DNA of 10,875 nucleotides from Deltaproteobacteria bacterium UBA2221 (GCA_002328485.1 DCUF01000012.1:7086-17960); one strand, 5' to 3'; counted from the first letter of the stretch, positions 1-5,622 are shown. Translations and numbers: made by a program. The notes: a model not told the origin generated them from the sequence alone.

Positions 1-1686
1 GGCATAACCGGCGACGGCATGGCCATGCGCATGATGCTGCTCCGAAATGTGATGGGCGCATCCACCTACCAGTACCATACAGAACAGACTATCAAGACCC
101 TGCGGGCCACGGCAGGCGGGGCAACACCTTTTCAAATCAGTGAACCGCAGAAGCTCCATGCTTTTGCAAAAAGGCTTGGCATATCGGCAGCGGGCACCGA
201 CAATGATATCGCACTCCGGCTCTGCGACTATGTGGAGGCGGAATTCAACAAAAAGTACGACGAGCCCAGTGCAATCGTCGAGTCCCTCGCCCCTCCGGAC
301 CGTAAAGAACTCTGGAAGAAGCTGGGCATCTTCCCTGGCGGCATCTACGGCGAGATGCTGTTCTCCACCAGCTCCTGCCTTACCAACGTGGATGGATACT
401 ACGTGAGCCTTGCCCTCAAGGCCATGCGTCTCGGCATAGCAATGGCCTATCAGAGCCAGATCGTCAACGAATTCTGCCAGGACATCATCTTCGGTCTACC
501 GAGACCCCATACGGTACGGGTCGACCTGGGCGTGCTCGATCCTGACTACGTGAACGCCCTGGTCAATGGTCATGAGCCTTTCCTGGGTTTTGCCATGGTT
601 CAACTGGCGAGGACCCCCGAATGGCAGGAAAAGGCCAAGGCCGTGGGCGCCAAAGGCCTTCGGGTCATCGCCAACATCGAAACGGGCCAGGAGATGATCC
701 AGCGATGGGCCGTGGACGACGCCTTCTACGGTTTCACCGGTAACTGGATCATGCAGGAGGCGGTGCTGGGTACCGGCTCTGTGGACCTCTTCGCCTGCGA
801 CATGAACTGCTCCATGCCGATCGACCCCAAATATGCTGAGAAGTACAAATTCAAGCTCGTGCCCGTCAGCCAGCTCGTGGCCTTCGAGGGGGTGAACGAA
901 CGGATCGATTATGAGCCTGAAAAGGCTGAAGAACAGGCCGCTGCCCTCTTGAATCTGGCCATAGGCAATTTCAAGGAAAGACGCACGACGGTGGAGCCGG
1001 TGACAGGTTTGCCTATGAAGGAGGCCGTAGCCGGGTTCTCAACGGAAAGTATTCTGGAGGCCCTCGGCGGCACCCTCGACCCCCTCCTGAACGTGATCAA
1101 GGATGGGACAATACGGGGTGTGGTCGGTCTTGTCTCCTGTACCTCCTTGCGCGATAGTGGCCAAGATGCGCACAGCGTGGCTGTAGCGAAAGAGCTGATC
1201 AAACGGGATCTGCTCGTCCTCTCGATGGGCTGTGGCAATGGGGCCATGCAGGTAGCCGGGTTATGCGCCCCTGAGGCAAAAGGCCTCGCAGGCAACGGCC
1301 TGAAGGCGGTGTGCGAAAAGCTCGGTGTGCCTCCGGTGCTGAGTTACGGCACCTGTACGGATACGGGCCGGGTGGCAGACCTCATTGGGGCTGTTTCCGC
1401 GGCCCTCGGCGGCGTTCCCGTTCCCGACCTGCCGGTTGCGGCCTGTGCACCAGAGTATATGGAACAGAAGGCAACGATAGACGCCATATTCGCCCTTGCC
1501 TTCGGCCTCCACACCTACGTAAACCCCATACCCACCGTGACCGGGGGCCCAAATCTGGTTCAACTTCTGACAAAGGACCTTAAAGGGATTACCGGAGGCG
1601 TTCTTGACGTAGAAAAGGATGCGGTGAAGGCTGCAGATAACATCTTGGCCCATATTGAGGCGAATAGGAAAAAGCTGGGGATATAG
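1..1686 (+). CDS. cooS: CODH-family protein (CooS-V-like, Cys295 ligand replaced by Glu), 5'-truncated
   Basis: The frame is open from base 1, so the true start lies upstream; about 561 codons are present, against roughly 630-640 for a full CooS, so the N-terminal cluster B/D cysteines are outside the window. Cluster-C ligands can be followed in CODH order: His in NGHEP (571-573), Cys in DMNCSMP (808-810), Cys in GLVSCTS (1138-1140), Cys in SMGCGNG (1231-1233), Cys in YGTCTDTGR (1354-1356), and the acid/base Lys in MEQKA (1468-1470). The segment that is normally CCTGNE reads IETGQE, so Glu (679-681) sits at the Cys295 position. In known biology, Carboxydothermus CooS-V lacks a canonical ligand cysteine, carries an Fe/S/O hybrid cluster without Ni, does not turn over CO or CO2, and reacts slowly with hydroxylamine. 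I infer the same type here. Family assignment is secure; CO oxidation is doubtful. The cupin gene follows after 137 bp. Confidence 0.9.
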   Translation, partial: GITGDGMAMRMMLLRNVMGASTYQYHTEQTIKTLRATAGGATPFQISEPQKLHAFAKRLGISAAGTDNDIALRLCDYVEAEFNKKYDEPSAIVESLAPPDRKELWKKLGIFPGGIYGEMLFSTSSCLTNVDGYYVSLALKAMRLGIAMAYQSQIVNEFCQDIIFGLPRPHTVRVDLGVLDPDYVNALVNGHEPFLGFAMVQLARTPEWQEKAKAVGAKGLRVIANIETGQEMIQRWAVDDAFYGFTGNWIMQEAVLGTGSVDLFACDMNCSMPIDPKYAEKYKFKLVPVSQLVAFEGVNERIDYEPEKAEEQAAALLNLAIGNFKERRTTVEPVTGLPMKEAVAGFSTESILEALGGTLDPLLNVIKDGTIRGVVGLVSCTSLRDSGQDAHSVAVAKELIKRDLLVLSMGCGNGAMQVAGLCAPEAKGLAGNGLKAVCEKLGVPPVLSYGTCTDTGRVADLIGAVSAALGGVPVPDLPVAACAPEYMEQKATIDAIFALAFGLHTYVNPIPTVTGGPNLVQLLTKDLKGITGGVLDVEKDAVKAADNILAHIEANRKKLGI

Positions 1687-1701
1687 CATCCGGATCTCTG
1701 C

Positions 1702-1784
1702 CGAGCAAAGCTTTTTGCCTGCCGGGCGTATCGGCTGCCTTAGGGCCGATATACCCGGCATCGGCGAGCCGTTGGCCGACCCAC
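1702..1784 (+). repeat. Hairpin-bearing dispersed repeat, copy 1 (cooS-cupin intergenic)
   Basis: A strong hairpin occupies 1720-1760. The outer stem is TGCCGGG (1720-1726) with CCCGGCA (1754-1760), followed by a 2x2 internal loop. The inner stem is TATCGGC (1729-1735) with GCCGATA (1745-1751), closing a 9-nt loop. A smaller hairpin follows, TCGGC (1761-1765) with GCCGA. Flanks and hairpin resemble 8755-8840: both share CAAAGC, TTTTTGCCTGCCGG, the stem-loop, ACCCGG, ATCGG and a final ACCCA. There is no T-tract after the stem, so it is not a standard intrinsic terminator. It could be a structured mRNA element, an RNA-processing site between cistrons, or a REP-like dispersed repeat. Confidence 0.6.
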
Positions 1785-1823
1785 AGAGAAGGCGGTAATC
1801 AACATACGAGGAGGAGGAAAACA

Positions 1824-2162
1824 ATGGCTACAGTAATCAGCCAGAAAGAAGAATTGTTGGCCAAGGTAATCAAGCTGAAGGATCTGGTCGATTATCAGGG
1901 ACATTCGGTGGTAAGCCGGGAGATCATCGGCAAGGCCACCGGGACGATGACCATCTTTGCTTTTGACCAGGGCGAGGGCTTGAGCGAGCATTCGGCACCC
2001 TTCGACGCTGCTGTGTATATCCTCGACGGCGAGGCTGAAATCCGCATCGAAGGCCAACCACATGTTGTCAAAGAGGGCGAGATGATCATCATGCCGGCCA
2101 ACAAGCCCCATGCACTCAAGGCGATAACCCCGTACAAAATGTTGTTGGTACTGATCAGATAG
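1824..2162 (+). CDS. Small single-domain cupin protein
   Basis: A 112-aa protein that is one cupin beta-barrel. The start is well set by GAGGAGGAGG about 6 nt upstream of the ATG. Motif 1 is GEGLSEHSAPFDAAVYILDG (residues 50-69): His56 is present, but the second His and the Glu of the classical HxH...E metal site are replaced (Ala58; no Glu, though Asp61 is near). Motif 2, EGEMIIMPANKPHALKA, keeps Pro91 and His96. The metal site is therefore incomplete, and a small-molecule-binding or sensory role is as likely as catalysis. It follows the CODH-like gene on the same strand across a 137-bp gap that contains a hairpin, so co-transcription is possible. Substrate and function cannot be read from the sequence. 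Confidence 0.85.
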   Translation: MATVISQKEELLAKVIKLKDLVDYQGHSVVSREIIGKATGTMTIFAFDQGEGLSEHSAPFDAAVYILDGEAEIRIEGQPHVVKEGEMIIMPANKPHALKAITPYKMLLVLIR

Positions 2163-2176
2163 CGCGAGAATGCTTT

Positions 2177-2266
2177 ATGGATAAAAGGAGTTATCCTCAT
2201 TTGGAGGGATACCTGAATCGGCATTTCGAGCCCATGGCATGGGAGGCCATGAACCGTGATGCATGA
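2177..2266 (+). CDS. Possible 29-aa upstream ORF ahead of the PAS gene
   Basis: An ATG at 2177 opens 29 codons ending in TGA at 2264-2266, overlapping the start of the PAS gene by 11 nt in another frame. The peptide begins MDKRSYPHLEG and ends AMNRDA. No good ribosome-binding site precedes it. The GGGAGG that could serve the PAS gene (2241-2246) lies inside it, so translation of this ORF could couple to the PAS gene. No homology is recognised. It may be chance, or an N-terminal segment cut off by a frame change. Confidence 0.2.
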   Translation: MDKRSYPHLEGYLNRHFEPMAWEAMNRDA

Positions 2267-2696
2267 TGGACCGATCCAATTTCCTGACCTGGCCCAGAGA
2301 CTGATCGACCAGTCCCCGGATGCAATGGTGTTTGTAGACACGGCAGGGATCATCCGGGTTTGGAATTCGGCAGCGGAGAGGATTTTCGGTTTTTCGCAGA
2401 GCGCTGCCCTTGGGGCAAGTGTCAATATCATCATCCCCGAACGCTTCCGCGAGGCCCATTGGCGAGGTTTTCGGCGGGCGATTGTCGAAGGCTCGACAAA
2501 GTATCAAGGACAGGTTCTGGTCACGAGATCAATACGGGCGGAAGGCACTCGGATCTACGTGGAACTCAGCTTTGCCGTTATACTCGGCACCGAGGGCGAA
2601 GTCCTGGGGGCGCTCGCTCACGCACGTGACATCACGAAACGGTACGAACAGGAGCGGAATGATCGATCTCCTGATCTCGCTAACACTTGCAAATGA
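2256..2696 (+). CDS. Stand-alone PAS (S-box) domain protein, possible haem sensor
   Basis: A 146-aa protein consisting of a single PAS domain (about residues 13-128) with no kinase, cyclase or HTH output. Recognisable parts are the PAS core SPDAMVFVDTAGIIRVWNSA, the AERIFGFS helix and the PAC end ARDITKRYEQER. The start is taken as GTG 2256, followed immediately by ATG 2259, with GGGAGG at 2241-2246. The segment PERFREAHWRGF places His68 (2457-2459) where FixL-type PAS domains carry their proximal haem histidine. Haem binding and O2/NO/CO sensing are therefore reasonable inferences, not proven. The 3' end overlaps the convergent NimA-like gene by 17 bp. With no output domain it would have to act through a partner protein. 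Confidence 0.75.
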   Translation: MMHDGPIQFPDLAQRLIDQSPDAMVFVDTAGIIRVWNSAAERIFGFSQSAALGASVNIIIPERFREAHWRGFRRAIVEGSTKYQGQVLVTRSIRAEGTRIYVELSFAVILGTEGEVLGALAHARDITKRYEQERNDRSPDLANTCK

Positions 2697-3189
2697 ATAG
2701 AGGCCTCGCCCCGTCAGGGTGGAACGAGCCTGAACGTAGTGTCATCTCTTCGATGACGAATTTTAGAAACCCGGTCGCCTTGGCAGCTTCATGTGCGGTC
2801 CGTCCGGGTTTCTTCGCGTAACCTTCCCTCCAGATGCCAACTAGTTCGGCCCGTTCCTCCAGGGACTCAACACTATATACCTTACCGGTGCATATCACGC
2901 TTTCGTACTCACTGTGACAGGACAGCATATCGGGCTCCAACTGCTGAAGGGCACGTGTCACCGTATAACATGCCGCCGGGTTTTTGCTGATTATCTCCAT
3001 CTTTTTTCCGCCCGACAACGGCCCATGGAAAATGAGATGGCCGGGAAGATAGAGGTGATTCATAGGGACCACGTAGGGAAAATTATCGTTGCTTAGGCCT
3101 AGGACGCCAATTTGGGTCTGCTTAAGAACCCTTTCGATGTGATCCCTGGCTTCAGGCCCCTCTGTAATCGTGTACGGACTTGTTTCCAT
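2680..3189 (-). CDS. NimA-like pyridoxamine-5'-phosphate-oxidase-family flavin protein
   Basis: A 169-aa split-barrel flavoprotein of the Pyridox_ox_2/NimA type. Diagnostic stretches are QIGVLGLSNDNFPYVVPMNH (residues 26-45), HLIFHGPLSGGKK (51-63) and NPAACYTVT. His55 in IFHG matches the active-site His described for NimA (His71 in Deinococcus). The start at 3189 is chosen over the upstream in-frame ATG at 3255 because it has a textbook Shine-Dalgarno (AGGAGGGG) about 8 nt away, and a sigma-70 -10 box lies between the two ATGs. In known biology, NimA-type proteins bind FMN and reduce nitroimidazoles or other small electrophiles; the physiological substrate is unknown. The protein ends in KC after a Cys-containing tail (FICKC). 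The gene converges on the PAS gene with a 17-bp overlap. Confidence 0.85.
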   Translation of the reverse strand: METSPYTITEGPEARDHIERVLKQTQIGVLGLSNDNFPYVVPMNHLYLPGHLIFHGPLSGGKKMEIISKNPAACYTVTRALQQLEPDMLSCHSEYESVICTGKVYSVESLEERAELVGIWREGYAKKPGRTAHEAAKATGFLKFVIEEMTLRSGSFHPDGARPLFICKC

Positions 3190-3222
3190 CCTATTACCCC
3201 TCCTCACCTCTCTTTGCCTGAC

Positions 3223-3251
3223 ATTATACAGATAATTCTGCTCTTTGACAT
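3223..3251 (-). promoter_or_regulatory. Sigma-70 promoter of the NimA-like gene
   Basis: Read on the minus strand, a perfect -10 TATAAT (3228-3223) is preceded by ATGTCA (3251-3246; 4 of 6 match to TTGACA) with exactly 17 bp between them. Transcription would start about 7 nt downstream, leaving a leader of roughly 25-30 nt that contains the AGGAGGGG ribosome-binding site. This fixes the translation start at 3189. Confidence 0.65.
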
Positions 3252-3254
3252 CCA

Positions 3255-3500
3255 TCAGAAAATCGACCCCAGGGCATACGCATCGGAATCCTCAATGTTA
3301 GGTCGGAGATTGATTGAATCCTTGTGGCCGGTGGCGAATTTCAACTGTATCTGCCCTGCCCCTTGAAATATCTGCACCTTATGCCTATCTTTAAGACAAT
3401 CGATTGTTTTTTGACTCCCTTTGGTACCTGTGTTAATGTTGTTGTGAATGATGGCCATGATCCTGAATAGCTTTTCGCCACCACACTCATTCCAAGCCAC
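3255..3500 (-). CDS. Doubtful 81-aa ORF upstream of the NimA-like gene
   Basis: A GTG-initiated frame of 81 codons whose TGA overlaps an in-frame upstream ATG of the next gene (TGATG at 3257-3253). It is not recognised. A Shine-Dalgarno-like AGGAGG occurs on this strand but about 35 nt upstream of the GTG and separated from it by an in-frame stop. Third codon positions are much less GC-rich than in the neighbouring genes, and the downstream gene has its own promoter inside its 3' junction. Probably not a gene, but it is the longest open frame in this stretch. Confidence 0.15.
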   Translation of the reverse strand: MAWNECGGEKLFRIMAIIHNNINTGTKGSQKTIDCLKDRHKVQIFQGAGQIQLKFATGHKDSINLRPNIEDSDAYALGSIF

Positions 3501-3634
3501 AGTTCATCGACTCGCGAGTTGTTGCTGTACCTCCTCGTTAATCCTCCGGTTAGCCTTTAAAACAGACTTTTAACATTCTACCGAAACGGGCGTACCGCCT
3601 TCGCGGCACCCTTTTTCGTCATTTCCGGAGAGGT
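3256..3634. other. Gene-poor, AT-richer spacer
   Basis: Nothing here is convincingly coding. It contains a 10-bp palindrome ACTCGCGAGT (3510-3519), an AT-rich inverted repeat TTAAAA-CAGAC-TTTTAA (3557-3573), and the terminator-like hairpin listed at 3588-3616. Base composition is visibly lower in GC than the flanking genes. This is the likely promoter/leader region of the rnk cluster, though I cannot pick out a good -35/-10 pair on the plus strand. Confidence 0.5.
3588..3616 (+). terminator. Intrinsic-terminator-like hairpin in front of the rnk cluster
   Basis: CCGC (3595-3598), a CTTC loop and GCGG (3603-3606) form the top of a stem. It extends through T3593-A3608 to GGG (3588-3590) with CCC (3609-3611), with small mismatches, and is followed by TTTTT (3612-3616). 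There is no plus-strand gene upstream, so it would end a short non-coding transcript or act as a leader attenuator for the downstream genes. Confidence 0.5.
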
Positions 3635-3811
3635 ATGCAAACCCTTATTCTCCAAATACTCCGTTTACCGGCAAACCGGACGATGCAACCGATAGACAAG
3701 GGCCTGACGAATGTCGGGATGGAATGGAAGGAATTCCTGGATCGATCCACTATCAGTGGAAACACGGCAGACTCAAGAAGTGACTACGATGAAGGAGACC
3801 GGATGTCATGA
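3635..3811 (+). CDS. Possible 58-aa leader ORF overlapping rnk1
   Basis: An ATG at 3635 with GGAGAGG immediately upstream (3627-3633, very short spacing) opens 58 codons. The TGA (3809-3811) overlaps the ATG of the next gene (ATGA at 3808-3811), a common translational-coupling arrangement. The peptide begins MQTLILQILRLPANRT and becomes acidic towards the end (DSRSDYDEGDRMS). No family is recognised. The rnk1 ribosome-binding site (GAAGGAGA, 3790-3797) lies within its last codons. It could be a regulatory leader peptide or a chance frame. Confidence 0.3.
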   Translation: MQTLILQILRLPANRTMQPIDKGLTNVGMEWKEFLDRSTISGNTADSRSDYDEGDRMS

Positions 3812-4224
3812 CCAAACCTGGGATAGTGATTAGTGACAGCGACGAGAAGAAACTGAGGGCCTTGCTTCGGAGTGCGGAACGACAGGGTTCTGGGGAGAAA
3901 CAGGTAATCGAGAAACTCGAAGCAGCCCTGAGGGGAGCCGTGATTCTGAGATCGCCAAGGATACCCGGAGACATCGTGACAGTCAACTCGTGCGTTTGTC
4001 TGCTCGACAAAGACACGGGCGAGGAAGAAGAGGTGTGGCTCAGATTCACGTGCGACAATGAACCTTCGGACCGTTCCTGTCCGGTTATGAGTGAACTCGG
4101 CCTGGCCCTGCTCGGTAGCCGGTCAGGGGATGTCATTGAGTGGACCCTGCCTTCGGGGAAGAGAAGGGGCGAAATCAAGGAGATCGTATATCAGCCGGAA
4201 AGGCTCGGAAATTATGCGGTATGA
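3808..4224 (+). CDS. rnk: Rnk/GreA-C-terminal-domain family protein (divergent copy)
   Basis: A 138-aa protein with the Rnk layout: a short charged N-terminal helical region (about residues 1-45) followed by the FKBP-like GreA/GreB C-terminal domain. Signatures are IPGDIVTVNS (52-61), LLGSRSGDVIEW (101-112), GKRR (117-120) and the terminal YQPERLGNY. In known biology, E. coli Rnk binds RNA polymerase through its secondary channel, competes with Gre factors and affects nucleoside diphosphate kinase levels. This copy aligns without gaps to the second Rnk at 4892-5308 (52 of 138 identical by hand count) but is the more divergent from typical Rnk. It carries four cysteines (62, 64, 82, 91) that the other copy lacks, and the usual APIG before ALLG is SELG. 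A MORN-repeat gene follows 30 bp downstream. Confidence 0.9.
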   Translation: MTKPGIVISDSDEKKLRALLRSAERQGSGEKQVIEKLEAALRGAVILRSPRIPGDIVTVNSCVCLLDKDTGEEEEVWLRFTCDNEPSDRSCPVMSELGLALLGSRSGDVIEWTLPSGKRRGEIKEIVYQPERLGNYAV

Positions 4225-4254
4225 GTATCTTCTTTCCTTTTGCTGGAGGACGGG

Positions 4255-4926
4255 ATGTGTGCTGACGGAAACGTAAGGCTGACCATAAACCGTGCTGGAA
4301 AACGCACCGAGTTCGTCTATTACTTGGGCGAAGAACGGATAGCCGTAGAGATCCTGGAATCAGGCAGAATCTTAATAAAAGAGGGGGAAATCCCTGACGG
4401 CAAGGTTGTGGAGTACTATCGAGAAGGCGGGGTCAAACGGGTTCTCCGCTATCGGAACGAAATGGCCGAAGGGAACGGGTTTGTCTATTACCCGACGGGA
4501 GAGCTCTGGGAAGGGCAGCATTTCAGGAACGGAAAGCTGGACGGGCAGTGCGTCACATACAGGAAGGACGGCAGAGTCTGGAGTGAATGCTCATACCTGC
4601 GCGGCAAACTCCACGGGCCGTACAACTCCTATCACGAAAGCGGACAGGTTGAGATCGCAACCTATTATGTGAAGGGACGGCTGCATGGTCCCTATGAGCG
4701 CAGCGACGGGTCCGGCTTTTTGCGCGAGAAGGGTACGTTCAAAAACGGGCGTAAGGACGGAATCTACATCACCTATCACGAAAGCGGCGAAATCGCTTCG
4801 AAGATCGTATACCGGGACGGGAGGGCGATAGATACCCGCGATTCTGAGGATGAGGAGCACCAATCATCGGTGCCTTCAAAAGGGGGACGGCATGGCCACG
4901 AGAGACATCTACATCACGAATCATGA
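4255..4926 (+). CDS. MORN_2/YwqK-type repeat protein
   Basis: A 223-aa protein made largely of about six tandem repeats with an exact 24-residue period, marked by glycines 58, 82, 106, 130, 154 and 178. The repeat pattern is YxxxGxhxxxxxYxxGxxxGxh, for example YHESGQVEIATYYVKGRLHG. This is the MORN variant found in the 'toxin-antitoxin YwqK family antitoxin' group; no toxin partner is visible next to it. ATG 4255 is chosen because GGAGG (4245-4249) lies 5 nt upstream. There is no signal peptide or membrane segment, so it should be cytoplasmic. The last 35 nt overlap the second rnk gene, and this out-of-frame overlap produces a His-rich tail (HGHERHLHHES). Sandwiching between two Rnk paralogues suggests one operon and a shared role, but the function is not known. 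Confidence 0.85.
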   Translation: MCADGNVRLTINRAGKRTEFVYYLGEERIAVEILESGRILIKEGEIPDGKVVEYYREGGVKRVLRYRNEMAEGNGFVYYPTGELWEGQHFRNGKLDGQCVTYRKDGRVWSECSYLRGKLHGPYNSYHESGQVEIATYYVKGRLHGPYERSDGSGFLREKGTFKNGRKDGIYITYHESGEIASKIVYRDGRAIDTRDSEDEEHQSSVPSKGGRHGHERHLHHES

Positions 4927-5308
4927 CATGAAAAGGCTTCAAAAGCTGATTGAAGTGATGAGTGACCGTGACAGGAAAAGCAAGCCCTACATCGACAAGC
5001 TGGAAGAGGAGCTTGACCGGGCCCATGTGATGGAATCCAGCCAGATACCCCCGGACGTAATAACCATGAACTCGAAGGTACGCCTCCAGGACTTGGATTC
5101 GGGGGAAGAGGTGATCTATGCCTTGGTGTTCCCTGGGAGGGCAAACGCGGCCGAGAACGCTATCTCCATCCTTGCTCCCATTGGCACCGCTCTCTTGGGC
5201 TACCGTGAGGGCGACGAAATGGAATGGGAGGTCCCGGCTGGCAAAAGAAGGCTCAAGGTCCTTGAGGTGATGTACCAGCCCGAAAGGGCCGGTGATTTCC
5301 AGTCTTAG
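4892..5308 (+). CDS. rnk: Rnk, regulator of nucleoside diphosphate kinase (typical copy)
   Basis: 138 aa, close to the length of E. coli Rnk (136 aa). The N-terminal helical part (HDMKRLQKLIE, then PYIDKLEEELDRAHV) leads to the conserved IPPDVITMNSKVRL (52-65), ISILAPIGTALLGYREGD (91-108), MEWEVPAGKRR and terminal YQPERAGDF. The start at 4892 is used because AGGGGG lies 5-6 nt upstream; a longer in-frame start inside the MORN gene has no such signal. It overlaps the MORN gene by 35 nt in a different frame, so translation may be coupled. The role by homology is binding of RNA polymerase without the full Gre coiled-coil, modulating elongation. The tandem paralogue at 3808-4224 suggests duplication followed by divergence. 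Confidence 0.93.
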   Translation: MATRDIYITNHDMKRLQKLIEVMSDRDRKSKPYIDKLEEELDRAHVMESSQIPPDVITMNSKVRLQDLDSGEEVIYALVFPGRANAAENAISILAPIGTALLGYREGDEMEWEVPAGKRRLKVLEVMYQPERAGDFQS

Positions 5309-5622
5309 AGAGCTTCTCCCCACGGCCGATTATCGGATTGTGGCAGGAGAGGGGTGCAATCTATCCATTTATTGCAGTGGTACCGGGCGCCATACGCGGT
5401 CTCAAGAGAAGGTGCCCAAAGTGCGGAAGGGAGCAGATCGTACCGAGAGACGAAATGCGCAAAAGCGTATAGAGCATTCTTCACAAAATCATTCCTTTTT
5501 GCATAGCCTCACCTGCCCCTCATCCCCTGGGGCCGCCGGTCGCCCAGCAATCCAGCACAGCCAGGGTTCAATTGAAATATCGACACCGGGGGACTACAAT
5601 TGTGCGATGGGATGACACGGGG
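5309..5622. other. Leader region of the histidine kinase gene
   Basis: About 310 bp between rnk and the kinase gene. Apart from the CPKCG-containing frame at 5338-5472 I see no supported gene, no sigma-54 -24/-12 pair with correct spacing, and no terminator with a T-tract. The stretch near 5475-5515 is AT-richer than its surroundings. It may hold the kinase promoter, but no -35/-10 pair is good enough to call. Confidence 0.4.
5338..5472 (+). pseudogene. Zinc-ribbon-like fragment (CPKCG), probably truncated
   Basis: The frame reads GLKRRCPKCGREQIVPRDEM and then RKSV before a TAG at 5470-5472. The spacing and wording (one CxxCG knuckle, then a basic strand ending in RKSV) look like the first half of a small zinc ribbon, whose second CxxCG should follow directly; here the stop codon removes it. 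There is no ATG. The frame is open from 5296, and the only start choices are TTG 5338 or GTG 5374, neither with a ribosome-binding site. It is best read as a decayed or cut-off gene; it could also be chance. Confidence 0.25.

Noticed and set aside
1..1686. Calling the first gene a functional CO dehydrogenase of the Wood-Ljungdahl or CO-oxidation type
   Set aside because: The Cys295 ligand is replaced by Glu and most relay histidines are changed; no ACS, CooF, CooC or hydrogenase gene is visible in the window.
1762..1777. Possible sigma-54 promoter before the cupin gene (GG-N10-GC)
   Set aside because: Spacing is right but the -24 and -12 boxes match poorly outside the invariant pairs, and the site falls inside the conserved hairpin repeat.
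1261..1824. Minus-strand open frame of 187 codons across the 3' end of cooS
   Set aside because: Antisense shadow of conserved CODH sequence and of the hairpin region; no domain features.
3112..3366. Plus-strand 84-codon frame opposite the NimA-like gene start
   Set aside because: It lies largely antisense to a supported gene and its promoter and shows no ribosome-binding site or family signature.
4240..4254. TTG start for the MORN gene at 4240
   Set aside because: ATG 4255 has GGAGG at ideal spacing, whereas that GGAGG would lie downstream of the TTG.
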